DNA of 12,473 nt. It comes from an uncultured Collinsella sp. Its GTDB lineage: Bacteria; Actinomycetota; Coriobacteriia; Coriobacteriales; Coriobacteriaceae. Location: positions 1-12,473 of the forward strand of contig CAADTZ010000039.1 in NCBI GenBank assembly GCA_900752015.1. Reading direction: 5' to 3'. The notes beneath the pieces were generated by a model that worked only from the letters and a program-made list of their open reading frames with translations, was not told where the DNA came from and ran no database searches. A program made the position numbers and the translations under genes. Position 1 is the first letter of the stretch; each line of letters begins with the position of its first letter. Shown here piece by piece: positions 1 to 7,336 of this stretch.

Positions 1-60
1 CAGGTAAGATTGAAGGGCCTGACCCCGGAGGAGTTCCGGAATCAGGCCCTCGCGGCCTAG
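1..60 (+). CDS. IS3-family transposase, C-terminal fragment (orfB type)
   Basis: Only the last 19 residues are in the window: QVRLKGLTPEEFRNQALAA followed by TAG. A short basic stretch, then G-L-(T/S)-P-x-E-(F/Y)-R, is the usual C-terminus of the DDE integrase encoded by IS3-family orfB, just after the last catalytic helix. The inverted-repeat-like sequence directly downstream supports the call. The catalytic core lies upstream of the window, so whether the gene is intact is unknown. Confidence 0.75.
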   Translation, partial: QVRLKGLTPEEFRNQALAA

Positions 61-72
61 TCGCTATTTAGG

Positions 73-98
73 GCGTCCAAGATTTGGGGCGCAGTTCA
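73..98. repeat. Putative right inverted repeat of the IS3-like element
   Basis: About 26 bases ending in CAGTTCA, beginning 13 bases after the transposase stop. The position and the GTCCAA...GGGG...GTTCA composition match the outer ends of IS150-group elements. The boundary at 98 is taken from the terminal CA and is approximate, because the left repeat is not visible. Confidence 0.55.
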
Positions 99-146
99 CG
101 TACCGGCGGGCATTTTTATAAACGAGCCTTCTATCGACGCAAGCCT

Positions 147-563
147 CTACGCCTCGCGCTCGATCTCACTCACGCATTCATTCTTGATGGTGCCAACGAG
201 CGCCTGCAGGGCATCGACCACGTGTGGGCGAATGTCTCCGCCAATGAGCACGAGCATGATGTCATCGCCCACGGAAAGCTCGCCGTTTGCCAGCCACACG
301 CGCACATAGCCGATACCTGGCATCGCGCGCGTGGCCTCGATAGCAGCCTGCACCTTGCTGGCGTCGTAGCCGAACACCATGCCGCCCACCTTGTGGCCCG
401 GCGCCACGCCATCGGTCTCGACACCGCGCGCCTCGGCCTTGGGCGTCGCGCGCACCACACCGTTATGTGTCAGATACATACCGCACGCAGGTGCCGACGA
501 ATCGGCCTTGGCCTCGCGCAGCCAAACATCAACCGAAGGCATCGTTTTGCCATTCTCGAGCAT
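147..563 (-). CDS. MoaE-like protein (molybdopterin synthase large-subunit family), divergent
   Basis: A 138-residue protein. I place the start at the second of two adjacent ATGs (563) because the GGGAG ribosome binding site at 569-573 is 5 bases from it and only 2 from the first ATG. The fold cue is the order THNGVVRATPK (32-42), then GYVRVWLANGELSVGDDIM (85-103), then a helix ending LVGTIKNE (122-129). This parallels MoaE's GxVR loop, HRxGxLxxGD strand pair and LK helix. MoaE with MoaD forms molybdopterin synthase, which inserts two sulphurs into precursor Z. Of the two lysines expected at the active site (LK...WK), one is kept (K127) and the second is absent (VSEIEREA). The substrate-side HR motif is replaced by GGDIRPHVV. 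No other moa or moe gene is nearby. It is the last gene after purE and the sortase. Family call moderate; function uncertain. Confidence 0.6.
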   Translation of the reverse strand: MLENGKTMPSVDVWLREAKADSSAPACGMYLTHNGVVRATPKAEARGVETDGVAPGHKVGGMVFGYDASKVQAAIEATRAMPGIGYVRVWLANGELSVGDDIMLVLIGGDIRPHVVDALQALVGTIKNECVSEIEREA

Positions 564-584
564 CATTTCTCCCTTACCGTCATC

Positions 585-621
585 GAGTAGCCAATTTGGA
601 ACGGGGCTTTTTTAGCTACTC
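585..621. repeat. Inverted repeat GAGTAGC/GCTACTC between the sortase and MoaE-like genes
   Basis: Seven-base perfect arms at 585-591 and 615-621 enclose 23 bases that include a T-run (608-613) after GGGGC. In the minus-strand transcript this could fold in the leader just ahead of the MoaE-like ribosome binding site. The GGAACGGGGCTTTTTT half of a typical terminator is present, but its complementary GCCCCGTTCC arm is not, so I do not call a terminator. Confidence 0.3.
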
Positions 622-630
622 TCGAACAAC

Positions 631-1629
631 TTATTCCTCGACCGGCGTGAGCACCATGACAGCACGCGTGTTGCTCAGCGATAACGAACGACAGGTCACA
701 AGCGTTACGACCTTGGTTGCCGAAGCAGCACGATCGGTGGCATCGCTCGCCACGGCGGAGGCACCGTCGAGCATCTCGGACAGGTAGTTCTTGAGCCCGT
801 CGTCGCCCTCAAAATTGGTCGTGCGCGCCTTGGCATACGTGTCCTCGACCACCTTGGTCGCCAGCGGTCGCAGCTTATACGTTGCATCGCGCGTGATGTA
901 ATACACGTACTCGATGCTACCGAACGTCGCTTGGTCGGTGGTGTCCGAAATCACGTTGAACATCGACCCATCGTTCATATGGTGGCCGTAGATCGTGGTC
1001 TGCTGGTCAACCATTCCCGGCGCGGTGTCGTCGCTATCCAAGAAGATGGCACCGGACGCGTTAGCCGTACCGTCAAACAGCGTGTTGAGGTATTTGGAGT
1101 TGTTGTTGGTCTGCACGACGGGATAGTTGATGTTGGTGCCGGGCGCGTAAATCCAACCCACAACCTCGGGATTCGTCTGGGCAAGTGCATCAAAGTCGAT
1201 AATTGGCACGCCGCTGGCGTCCTTATCGCTCACATATTGTTTTTCGATCTTTTGATACGACTCGCTCGCCTGCTTGTAGCCAATCTGGGCGTTGATAAAG
1301 ATGGCGGCAGCGGCAACGATTAGGCCGATGCCGATGATGATGAGCAGAATGGGAATAATGGAGCGGCGCTTTTTGCGCGGCGGCTCGGTGTAATCCGACG
1401 GCGCGGCATGCGATGAAGACCGGGGCGGCTTCTTAGCATTGCTATAAGATGAAGGTCGATATGCGGCCGGCGCGTCCTGTCGACGATGCGTCGCCGGTGT
1501 CACGGAACGCGGCGCGCGCGGCTGCTGAGGAGAGGATGTCCGACCCTGCTGTGCCGCATGGGCAGCACCCGGCTTCGACGGATCGGGAATCTGAGAAGCC
1601 TTGAATCGTTTTCCCTGATAGTCGGACAT
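631..1629 (-). CDS. Class B sortase, membrane-anchored
   Basis: A 332-residue protein. The frame is open farther upstream, but the start is placed at 1629 (MSDYQGKRF) because a TAAGGAG ribosome binding site sits just before it and the upstream extension would overlap purE. Order: a Pro/Ser/Arg/Ala-rich cytoplasmic tail (1-89) ending in KKRR, one membrane segment (about 91-114), then the sortase barrel outside the cell. The catalytic triad is visible: His in TIYGHHMNDGSMF (about H216), Cys in TLVTC (C313), and Arg in NTRAVMV (R322). YGHHMxxGSMF and the TLxTC signature are those of SrtB-type enzymes. These cut a sorting signal and join the protein to peptidoglycan or pilin. No LPxTG- or NPxTN-type substrate is encoded in the window, so this is a housekeeping-type or orphan sortase. 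Its start is 35 bases after the purE stop, suggesting co-transcription. The roughly 90-residue disordered cytoplasmic tail is longer than usual. Confidence 0.93.
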   Translation of the reverse strand: MSDYQGKRFKASQIPDPSKPGAAHAAQQGRTSSPQQPRAPRSVTPATHRRQDAPAAYRPSSYSNAKKPPRSSSHAAPSDYTEPPRKKRRSIIPILLIIIGIGLIVAAAAIFINAQIGYKQASESYQKIEKQYVSDKDASGVPIIDFDALAQTNPEVVGWIYAPGTNINYPVVQTNNNSKYLNTLFDGTANASGAIFLDSDDTAPGMVDQQTTIYGHHMNDGSMFNVISDTTDQATFGSIEYVYYITRDATYKLRPLATKVVEDTYAKARTTNFEGDDGLKNYLSEMLDGASAVASDATDRAASATKVVTLVTCRSLSLSNTRAVMVLTPVEE

Positions 1630-1664
1630 GGCTCTCCTTATACTGCGGTGAAACGGCGGAACGC

Positions 1665-2129
1665 CTAGGCGTCGGCCATCTCCTGCTTCATCTTCTCGAT
1701 AACCTTGCGGTACTCGGGGTCGCAAGCGCCTAGAATCTGCGTGGCGTAGATGGCGGCGTTCTTGGCGCCGTTGATGGCAACGCAGGCCACGGGCACGCCC
1801 GAAGGCATCTGCACCATCGACAGCAGCGAATCCATGCCGCCCAGGTCACTCGTCTTCATAGGCACGCCGATGACCGGCAGCGGCGTAAAGGCAGCCACGA
1901 CACCACCCAGGTGAGCGGCCTTGCCGGCGGCGGCGATAATCACTTTGATACCGCGATCGGCAGCAGTCGAAGCCCACTCGTGGACCTTCGCCGGTGTGCG
2001 GTGTGCGCTCGCAATGACAAGCTCATAGGGCACGCCCAGCGCCTCGAGCTCGGCGGTGCAACCTTCCATAACGCCCAGATCGGACTTGGAGCCCATGATA
2101 ATCCCGACAACCGGCTTTTGATCTGCCAT
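1665..2129 (-). CDS. purE: N5-carboxyaminoimidazole ribonucleotide mutase PurE
   Basis: A 154-residue class I PurE, which converts N5-CAIR to CAIR in de novo purine synthesis in the cytoplasm. The start at ATG 2129 (MADQKPVVG) is fixed by the AGGAGGT ribosome binding site at 2138-2144, eight bases away; an upstream in-frame TTG at 2135 is too close to it. Family signatures: GSKSD (13-17), SAHRTP with the catalytic histidine (41-46, H43), AGKAAHLGG (68-76), PVIGVPM (85-91), and DSLLSMVQMPSGVPVACVAI (100-119). Length is normal for the bacterial single-domain enzyme. No purK or other pur gene is visible; the gene downstream is a sortase, so it stands apart from a pathway operon. A short palindrome overlaps its likely -10 box. 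Confidence 0.97.
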   Translation of the reverse strand: MADQKPVVGIIMGSKSDLGVMEGCTAELEALGVPYELVIASAHRTPAKVHEWASTAADRGIKVIIAAAGKAAHLGGVVAAFTPLPVIGVPMKTSDLGGMDSLLSMVQMPSGVPVACVAINGAKNAAIYATQILGACDPEYRKVIEKMKQEMADA

Positions 2130-2180
2130 AAACAAAGACCTCCTGTTGAGAGCGGTGACGCGGCCAATCCGCGACCCTTA

Positions 2181-2198
2181 ACTACTGAGAGTAGTATA
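2181..2198 (-). promoter_or_regulatory. Probable purE promoter -10 with an overlapping operator-like palindrome
   Basis: On the minus strand TATACT (plus-strand 2193-2198) lies about 65 bases before the purE start and matches a -10 box closely. No good -35 is seen at 16-18 bases. The palindrome ACTACT-GAG-AGTAGT (2181-2195) overlaps the -10 box and the expected transcription start, a position typical of a repressor site. Which protein binds is unknown. Confidence 0.4.
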
Positions 2199-2224
2199 GC
2201 TGCTCCCGTCCCTGCGGTCTGCGT

Positions 2225-2312
2225 GGTGCTTTGCGGGCGGGCCAGGCTTTATCTTCACTCCGGTTGCTTTGCAAAGTCGTTCAGATAAAGCCTGTCCCGC
2301 CCGCAAAGCACC
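2225..2312. repeat. Long imperfect palindrome, 30-bp arms
   Basis: Arms at 2225-2254 and 2283-2312 are complementary over 30 bases except at 2242. The 28-base loop contains its own palindrome, CTTTGCAAAG (2267-2276). The arms hold GGGCGGG and CTTTATCT blocks. The stem would be very stable in RNA from either strand, but neither side has the uracil run of an intrinsic terminator. It lies upstream of the purE promoter in a gene-free stretch. It may be a dispersed palindromic element (REP/MITE class) or a structured RNA. Confidence 0.8.
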
Positions 2313-2385
2313 CCTCGACCTACCGGGGATTGCTATGACGTACGTTGGCTGATTTGGGTTGGAATGAAAGGTTTGCGGAGGGTTG

Positions 2386-2588
2386 TGGACAGTTAGTTCA
2401 GATACGTATTTTTTGGCCGTGCTTCTTGGCGCTAATAGAGTGGTTTGAAGTCACTTTGAGCCCCATGACAACCTTTCTCCCCCTTATATGAGCGTCTCCA
2501 CCGGTTCAGAAAGTCAAATTCAGCCCAATCGGGCTCAGGTCGGCCTTTACACACCCTCTGAAAAATACGTATCTGAACTAACTGTCCA
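2386..2588. mobile_element. MITE-like element with perfect 27-bp terminal inverted repeats
   Basis: The sequence beginning GGACAGTTAGTTCAG (2387-2413) recurs as an exact 27-base reverse complement at 2561-2587. One more complementary base outside (T2386/A2588) makes the outer ends TGGACAG...CTGTCCA. The 147 bases between the arms have no convincing coding frame, so this looks like a small non-autonomous element mobilised in trans. I see no clear flanking target duplication. The element sits in a gene-free region next to two other hairpin structures. Confidence 0.65.
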
Positions 2589-2613
2589 GCGACATTCTCG
2601 ATCAACAGCAAAA

Positions 2614-2647
2614 GGCCTCTTGGCGAATGAAAATTCGCCAGGAGGCC
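2614..2647 (-). terminator. Intrinsic terminator hairpin of the sugar operon (distal)
   Basis: A 15-base stem GGCCTCTTGGCGAAT / ATTCGCCAGGAGGCC with a GAAA loop and a single mismatch (2620/2641, U-G wobble in plus-strand RNA). Read leftward it is followed by TTTTGCTGTT, a usable uracil tract. It probably backs up the hairpin at 2661-2692 in ending transcripts of the PTS operon. Confidence 0.7.
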
Positions 2648-2660
2648 CCTTACAAAACGT

Positions 2661-2705
2661 GGGCTCCTTCGTTCGAATGAACGAAGGAGCCCATACTCTT
2701 TTTTT
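2661..2705. terminator. Strong bidirectional intrinsic terminator
   Basis: A perfect 14-bp stem GGGCTCCTTCGTTC (2661-2674) with GAACGAAGGAGCCC (2679-2692) and a GAAT loop. On the plus strand a run of seven or eight T's (2698-2705) follows. Leftward, ACGTTTTGT follows. It lies 51 bases past the ROK kinase stop, so it is the main terminator of the minus-strand operon. Confidence 0.85.
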
Positions 2706-2742
2706 AGGACAGGAGGCCGCGAGTCGGGCCACCAGCCGCCAA

Positions 2743-3651
2743 TCAATCGCACTCGCCAAGCGAGCGGCGCAGCGTGCGCACAGCGCCAAGCAAATTGGCA
2801 TCGTTGCCGTTCTGTGCTGGCTTGATGCAGGGCCTCGGTATGATGGGAAGAACGTGAGCCTGATCCATCATGCGCTCAAATGCCTCAAACAGCTCGGGAC
2901 GGGCGCTGATTCCGCCGCCGACCACGATGACCTCAGGGTCGATGACCGACTGCAACCCCATCAGCATGTTGTCGAAGACCAACGCGTATGCATCCAGACC
3001 GCGACGAGCGTCCTCATCCCCCTCTTCAATCCAAGAGAAAATCCGATATCCGTCGATATCATCGGTCGGATCAATCCCCTTCGCCGCACACACCTGGTCT
3101 CGGAGCGCCCGCCAGCTGGTGACATCACCGTACACCGACCCAAAGGTCACGGGCTTGCGCACATCGTTGCTCACAAAGCACACGGTGCCGGCGAGATTGT
3201 GCGCGCCTCGCAAGATGTGACCGTCAACAACGATGGCACCGCCGAGACCCGTACCGATCACCACCATCAACCCCAGGGAGACCCCCTTCAGCGCGCCGAC
3301 GGCATATTCTCCCAGTGCCGCGCACATCGCATCGTTCTCGATGGTTACGGGAAGCCCCGTGCTCTCGCGCAAGATGCGACCGAGCGGATATCCGTCCAAA
3401 CAGTGAAGGGCGCCGCCTCCCCCAACCACGCCATCGGAATCGCCTTCGGAAAAGACTCCGGGCATACTTATTCCCACACCCCTCACCCGGGCGCGATGGG
3501 GCTCGATCACCGAGCGGAACGTTTCGATAACCTGGTCGGCGGGCGAGGTGCATGTTGGGATACTTCCGTGCTCCTCAATGTGGTAGTCGGCGTTCACCAC
3601 CGCCCATTTCACCTGAGTGCCGCCCGCATCTATACCGAAATAGCAGTCCAT
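2743..3651 (-). CDS. ROK-family sugar kinase, beta-glucoside kinase-like
   Basis: A 302-residue cytoplasmic ROK kinase. The ATP-binding start is GIDAGGTQVKW (6-16), the catalytic aspartate is in IENDAMCAALGE (104-115, D107), the second phosphate loop is VIGTGLGGAIV (131-141), and the adenosine-side motif is VIVVGGGIS. The ribosome binding site AGGGG is 8 bases from the ATG. The CxCGxxGC zinc motif of NagC/Mlc/glucokinase-type ROK proteins is absent, as in BglK-type kinases. BglK enzymes use ATP to phosphorylate the 6-OH of cellobiose and aryl-beta-glucosides, and their genes sit beside 6-phospho-beta-glucosidases, as here. Oddity: the sugar-contacting Glu of the (A)GE..(H/F) motif is Thr in NLAGTVCF (T156), so the substrate may differ or affinity may be low. 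It is the last gene of the operon, 24 bases after the glucosidase. A glucokinase-like role on released sugar is the alternative. Confidence 0.85.
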   Translation of the reverse strand: MDCYFGIDAGGTQVKWAVVNADYHIEEHGSIPTCTSPADQVIETFRSVIEPHRARVRGVGISMPGVFSEGDSDGVVGGGGALHCLDGYPLGRILRESTGLPVTIENDAMCAALGEYAVGALKGVSLGLMVVIGTGLGGAIVVDGHILRGAHNLAGTVCFVSNDVRKPVTFGSVYGDVTSWRALRDQVCAAKGIDPTDDIDGYRIFSWIEEGDEDARRGLDAYALVFDNMLMGLQSVIDPEVIVVGGGISARPELFEAFERMMDQAHVLPIIPRPCIKPAQNGNDANLLGAVRTLRRSLGECD

Positions 3652-3675
3652 AATCTTATCCCCTGTCCCATAGGG

Positions 3676-5244
<1,569 letters not shown>

Positions 5245-5248
5245 TCAG

Positions 5249-5590
5249 TTAGGCGCTTGCACCCATGCGTTGATAGACCGTGATGAAGCGCTCGGCAAGG
5301 ATACGGAAGCCCTCAGCGCTCATGAGCTGATCCTCCGCATGCAGCAAGATGATGCGAAACGGCAGCTCCTCGCCGCTGGCCTCTTGCTGAAGCAGTTTCA
5401 TGTGAGCGTCGTGGCCTGCGTTGAACACCACGTTGCCCTCGTCGATAAGTTTCCGGGCGGCCTCAAAATCACCATTCTCGGCACAGGTTATCGCTTCGAG
5501 GTAGCAGCTGCGCGCGCTCCCCACCTGAGCGACGATAGAGAAGCACGTCATTTCAAACTGATCGATCGCTTCTTGTTTGATCTCTGACAT
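5249..5590 (-). CDS. PTS EIIA component, lactose/cellobiose/chitobiose family
   Basis: A 113-residue, mostly helical EIIA of the Lac/Chb family. It takes phosphate from HPr on a histidine and passes it to EIIB. The phosphorylated histidine is in RIILLHAEDQLMSAE (H84), the family signature, with the nearby acidic residue (D87) that in this family helps hold the trimer's metal ion. The upstream N-A-G-H-D-A-H-x-x-L-L-Q-x-E-A (57-71) is also typical. Its ATG is only 2 bases after the EIIB stop, so translation is probably coupled; the ribosome binding site (GGGGG inside the EIIB end) is otherwise weak. Length matches ChbA/LacF relatives. Confidence 0.95.
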   Translation of the reverse strand: MSEIKQEAIDQFEMTCFSIVAQVGSARSCYLEAITCAENGDFEAARKLIDEGNVVFNAGHDAHMKLLQQEASGEELPFRIILLHAEDQLMSAEGFRILAERFITVYQRMGASA

Positions 5591-5592
5591 GG

Positions 5593-5889
5593 CTATGCCC
5601 CCAGCAACTTTCGAGCCTGTTTGAGCACGGCCTCGCCGTTCATTGTCCCATACGCTGTCATATCAATCGGCTCCACCGGACAGTTCACTTGATTCTTCAC
5701 CTTGTTGAGTTCAAAGCGAACCTGCGGTCCCAGCAGGATAACGTCGCTATCCGCATATTCCGCCGCTTGGTTGACAGGGTGCGCCTCGATGGTGCACACG
5801 AAACCGTCTTTTTCAGCCGCCTGTTGCATGCGCTGTACCAGCATGCTCGTCGAAGCGCCCGCGGCGCACATAAGTACGATATGTTTCAT
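5593..5889 (-). CDS. PTS EIIB component, lactose/cellobiose/chitobiose family
   Basis: A 98-residue cytoplasmic EIIB. The phosphocysteine loop is at the N-terminus: MKHIVLMCAAGASTSMLV, with C8 as the phospho-acceptor and the following A-A-G-A-S-T-S phosphate-binding loop. ILLGPQVRFEL (51-61) is the conserved second strand of Lac/Chb EIIB proteins. The GGGAG ribosome binding site is 6 bases before the ATG. It receives phosphate from the EIIA encoded next to it and passes it to the sugar bound in EIIC. It starts 48 bases after the EIIC stop. Confidence 0.95.
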   Translation of the reverse strand: MKHIVLMCAAGASTSMLVQRMQQAAEKDGFVCTIEAHPVNQAAEYADSDVILLGPQVRFELNKVKNQVNCPVEPIDMTAYGTMNGEAVLKQARKLLGA

Positions 5890-5937
5890 CCTACGCTCCC
5901 AACCTCATGGAAAATGATGGTGTGAATATGAAAATCC

Positions 5938-7182
5938 CTATGCGGCCGATTCCTCGAGAGCGGCCTGCTCCTCTCGCAACGCCTGGCGATCAGCCATAAG
6001 GGTGAAGGGGGTATACATGAGCACCGACACCGCCAAAACCGCAACCGAGATCACCAGGCACCCGATGCCGCCCTGCATGAATGCGATGACCGGCTGGGGA
6101 AGCACCCAGGGAAGCTGAATCGTGGGATTGAACGCAGCCCCAAGACCGAGGGCGTAAAGCGCCTGGACCACGATGGCGCAGACCGGGATGTTCAGCACGA
6201 ACGGGATGAAGTACGTGGGATTCAGCACGACCGGCAGACCGAACATGAGCGGCTCGGAGATATTGAAAAGCGACGGAACAAGCGAGATGCTGATGCCCAG
6301 GGCGTTAGCCTGGCCACCGATGGCGGTGCCGAGCGCGACGACGGCCCAAGCGCCATAGGGCAGTGCCTCGCCCGCGATGATGGCCTCGGTGTTAGCAGCG
6401 CTGCAAGCCATGATTACCGGAGCGTAGAAGTTGAGCATCACGTTGGGGTGGACACCGAAGAACCAGAAGATCGACTGCAGCGAGCACACGATGATATAGG
6501 CCAAAGGAGAGGCACCGACCATCGTGACCGGCGTGCCGATCAAGGTGTTGATCATATCGAACAGGTTGCCCCACGGAGTGAAAGAAAGACCCCACTTGGC
6601 GAACCACACCGCAGTGAATAGCACGATGGCGGCAAACATCGGCGACAGCGAGTCTGCAACCATGGGCGGAACCATATCGGGGAGCTTGATTTCAAGCTTG
6701 CTCATCAAAATGGCTGTCACCTTCGGCACGATCAGGCCAAGCAGAATGGCGACGAAGATGCCGTTCGATCCCATGTACGACGTGTTGATGAAACTCGCCA
6801 TGGGAATATCCTCGAACGATTGCTGCGGCATGAATGCCAAAAACACCGCGCCGCTCACGATGCCACCGGTATAACCGCTAAGGCCGCATACCTTACCCCA
6901 CCTCAAACCGATGAAGAAGGAGATGTATATACCCATCATGTTCATGGTAACGGTGAGGATGGAGTTGCCGGTCGCCATGAGACCGCTCGAAACCACCCAA
7001 TCGGAGAACCCCGGAATGGGGAAGTTGATGAGAATCGCGATAACCGAGACGCCAAGGGTCATGGGCAGCGTGCACATCATGCCGCCCATGAGGGCGTCGA
7101 GCATCTTGCTGTCAGCAACCTTGCTTGCCACAGGTGCGATTGTCTTATCCATTATGTTTTGGATCTTGTCGAATACCGCCAT
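5938..7182 (-). CDS. PTS EIIC permease, lactose/cellobiose/chitobiose family
   Basis: A 414-residue polytopic membrane protein of the EIIC Lac/Chb superfamily, with hydrophobic segments throughout residues 30-395 and an amphipathic N-terminal helix (MAVFDKIQNIMDKTIAPVA). Substrate-site motifs are present: FWFFGVHPN (239-247, H245) and FNISEP (306-311, E310), matching the His and Glu that bind sugar in the ChbC structure. The GGAG ribosome binding site is 7 bases from the ATG. It is somewhat shorter than ChbC and CelB (about 430-450 residues), the loss being at the tail and loops. It imports a beta-linked disaccharide or glucoside with phosphorylation by EIIB. Residues alone do not separate cellobiose from chitobiose or lactose. 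Confidence 0.95.
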   Translation of the reverse strand: MAVFDKIQNIMDKTIAPVASKVADSKMLDALMGGMMCTLPMTLGVSVIAILINFPIPGFSDWVVSSGLMATGNSILTVTMNMMGIYISFFIGLRWGKVCGLSGYTGGIVSGAVFLAFMPQQSFEDIPMASFINTSYMGSNGIFVAILLGLIVPKVTAILMSKLEIKLPDMVPPMVADSLSPMFAAIVLFTAVWFAKWGLSFTPWGNLFDMINTLIGTPVTMVGASPLAYIIVCSLQSIFWFFGVHPNVMLNFYAPVIMACSAANTEAIIAGEALPYGAWAVVALGTAIGGQANALGISISLVPSLFNISEPLMFGLPVVLNPTYFIPFVLNIPVCAIVVQALYALGLGAAFNPTIQLPWVLPQPVIAFMQGGIGCLVISVAVLAVSVLMYTPFTLMADRQALREEQAALEESAA

Positions 7183-7210
7183 GTTTCAGCTCCAATCTTT
7201 GCAGTGAACT

Positions 7211-7249
7211 CTATCGATGCCCGTGTGCGGCATCTTCCCCTCTAGATAG
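7211..7249 (-). promoter_or_regulatory. Structured leader upstream of EIIC
   Basis: A perfect GATGCC/GGCATC stem (7216-7221 with 7229-7234) is nested inside CTATC (7211-7215) / GATAG (7245-7249), so the RNA ahead of the EIIC ribosome binding site can fold in two tiers. No uracil tract follows. A role in translation or RNA stability is possible; no known riboswitch is recognised. Confidence 0.3.
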
Positions 7250-7296
7250 CGCATCCACCTCTCTTCAAAATCACAACGACGTGCTTCAGGCAGTAC

Positions 7297-7315
7297 GCCA
7301 TTCAGCGTGAATTGG
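7297..7315. promoter_or_regulatory. Near-palindrome in the chbG-EIIC gap
   Basis: GCCATTCA-GCG-TGAATTGGC: the arms match if one base is bulged. It sits 22 bases past the chbG-like stop. It shares the TTCA/TGAA core with the candidate RpiR operator but has a 3-base spacer instead of 5. It could be an internal regulator site or a weak 3'-end hairpin of the deacetylase message. Confidence 0.3.
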
Positions 7316-7336
7316 CGAGATTGCCCCAGCGGACGC

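Larger units (their letters stand above)
1..98 (+). mobile_element. Right end of an IS3-family insertion sequence (partial)
   Basis: The window opens inside an insertion sequence. Seen: the last codons of a transposase-like frame (1-60), then a short non-coding tail whose end, at about 73-98, has the form GTCCAAGATTTGGGG...CAGTTCA. IS3-family elements of the IS150 type commonly end in a similar GTCCAA..TTTTTGGGG..CAGTTCA inverted repeat with a terminal CA. The left end lies outside the window, so the inverted-repeat pair and target-site duplication cannot be checked. The element ends 48 bases past the stop codon of the MoaE-like gene and does not interrupt it. Confidence 0.72.
2130..2742. other. 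Gene-free interval of 613 bases rich in inverted repeats
   Basis: Between the purE start and the ROK kinase stop I find no supportable gene. Open frames crossing it run through perfect inverted repeats and have no ribosome binding site. Contents in order: purE ribosome binding site and promoter (to about 2200), 30-bp-arm palindrome (2225-2312), MITE-like element (2386-2588), and two terminator hairpins (2614-2647 and 2661-2692). The units flanking it, purE leftward and the sugar operon arriving from the right, are both on the minus strand. Confidence 0.75.

Noticed and set aside
601..614. GGGGCTTTTTTA as a plus-strand intrinsic terminator
   Set aside because: The complementary left arm is missing, so no GC stem can form next to the T-run. 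Only the weak 7-base outer repeat remains.
2225..2588. A CRISPR array or tandem repeat cluster
   Set aside because: The repeats are inverted pairs, not direct repeats with regular spacers. No cas gene is present.
2432..2752. A 106-codon minus-strand frame in the gene-free region
   Set aside because: It runs through one arm of the inverted repeat and both terminator hairpins, overlaps the kinase end, and has no ribosome binding site or recognisable motif.
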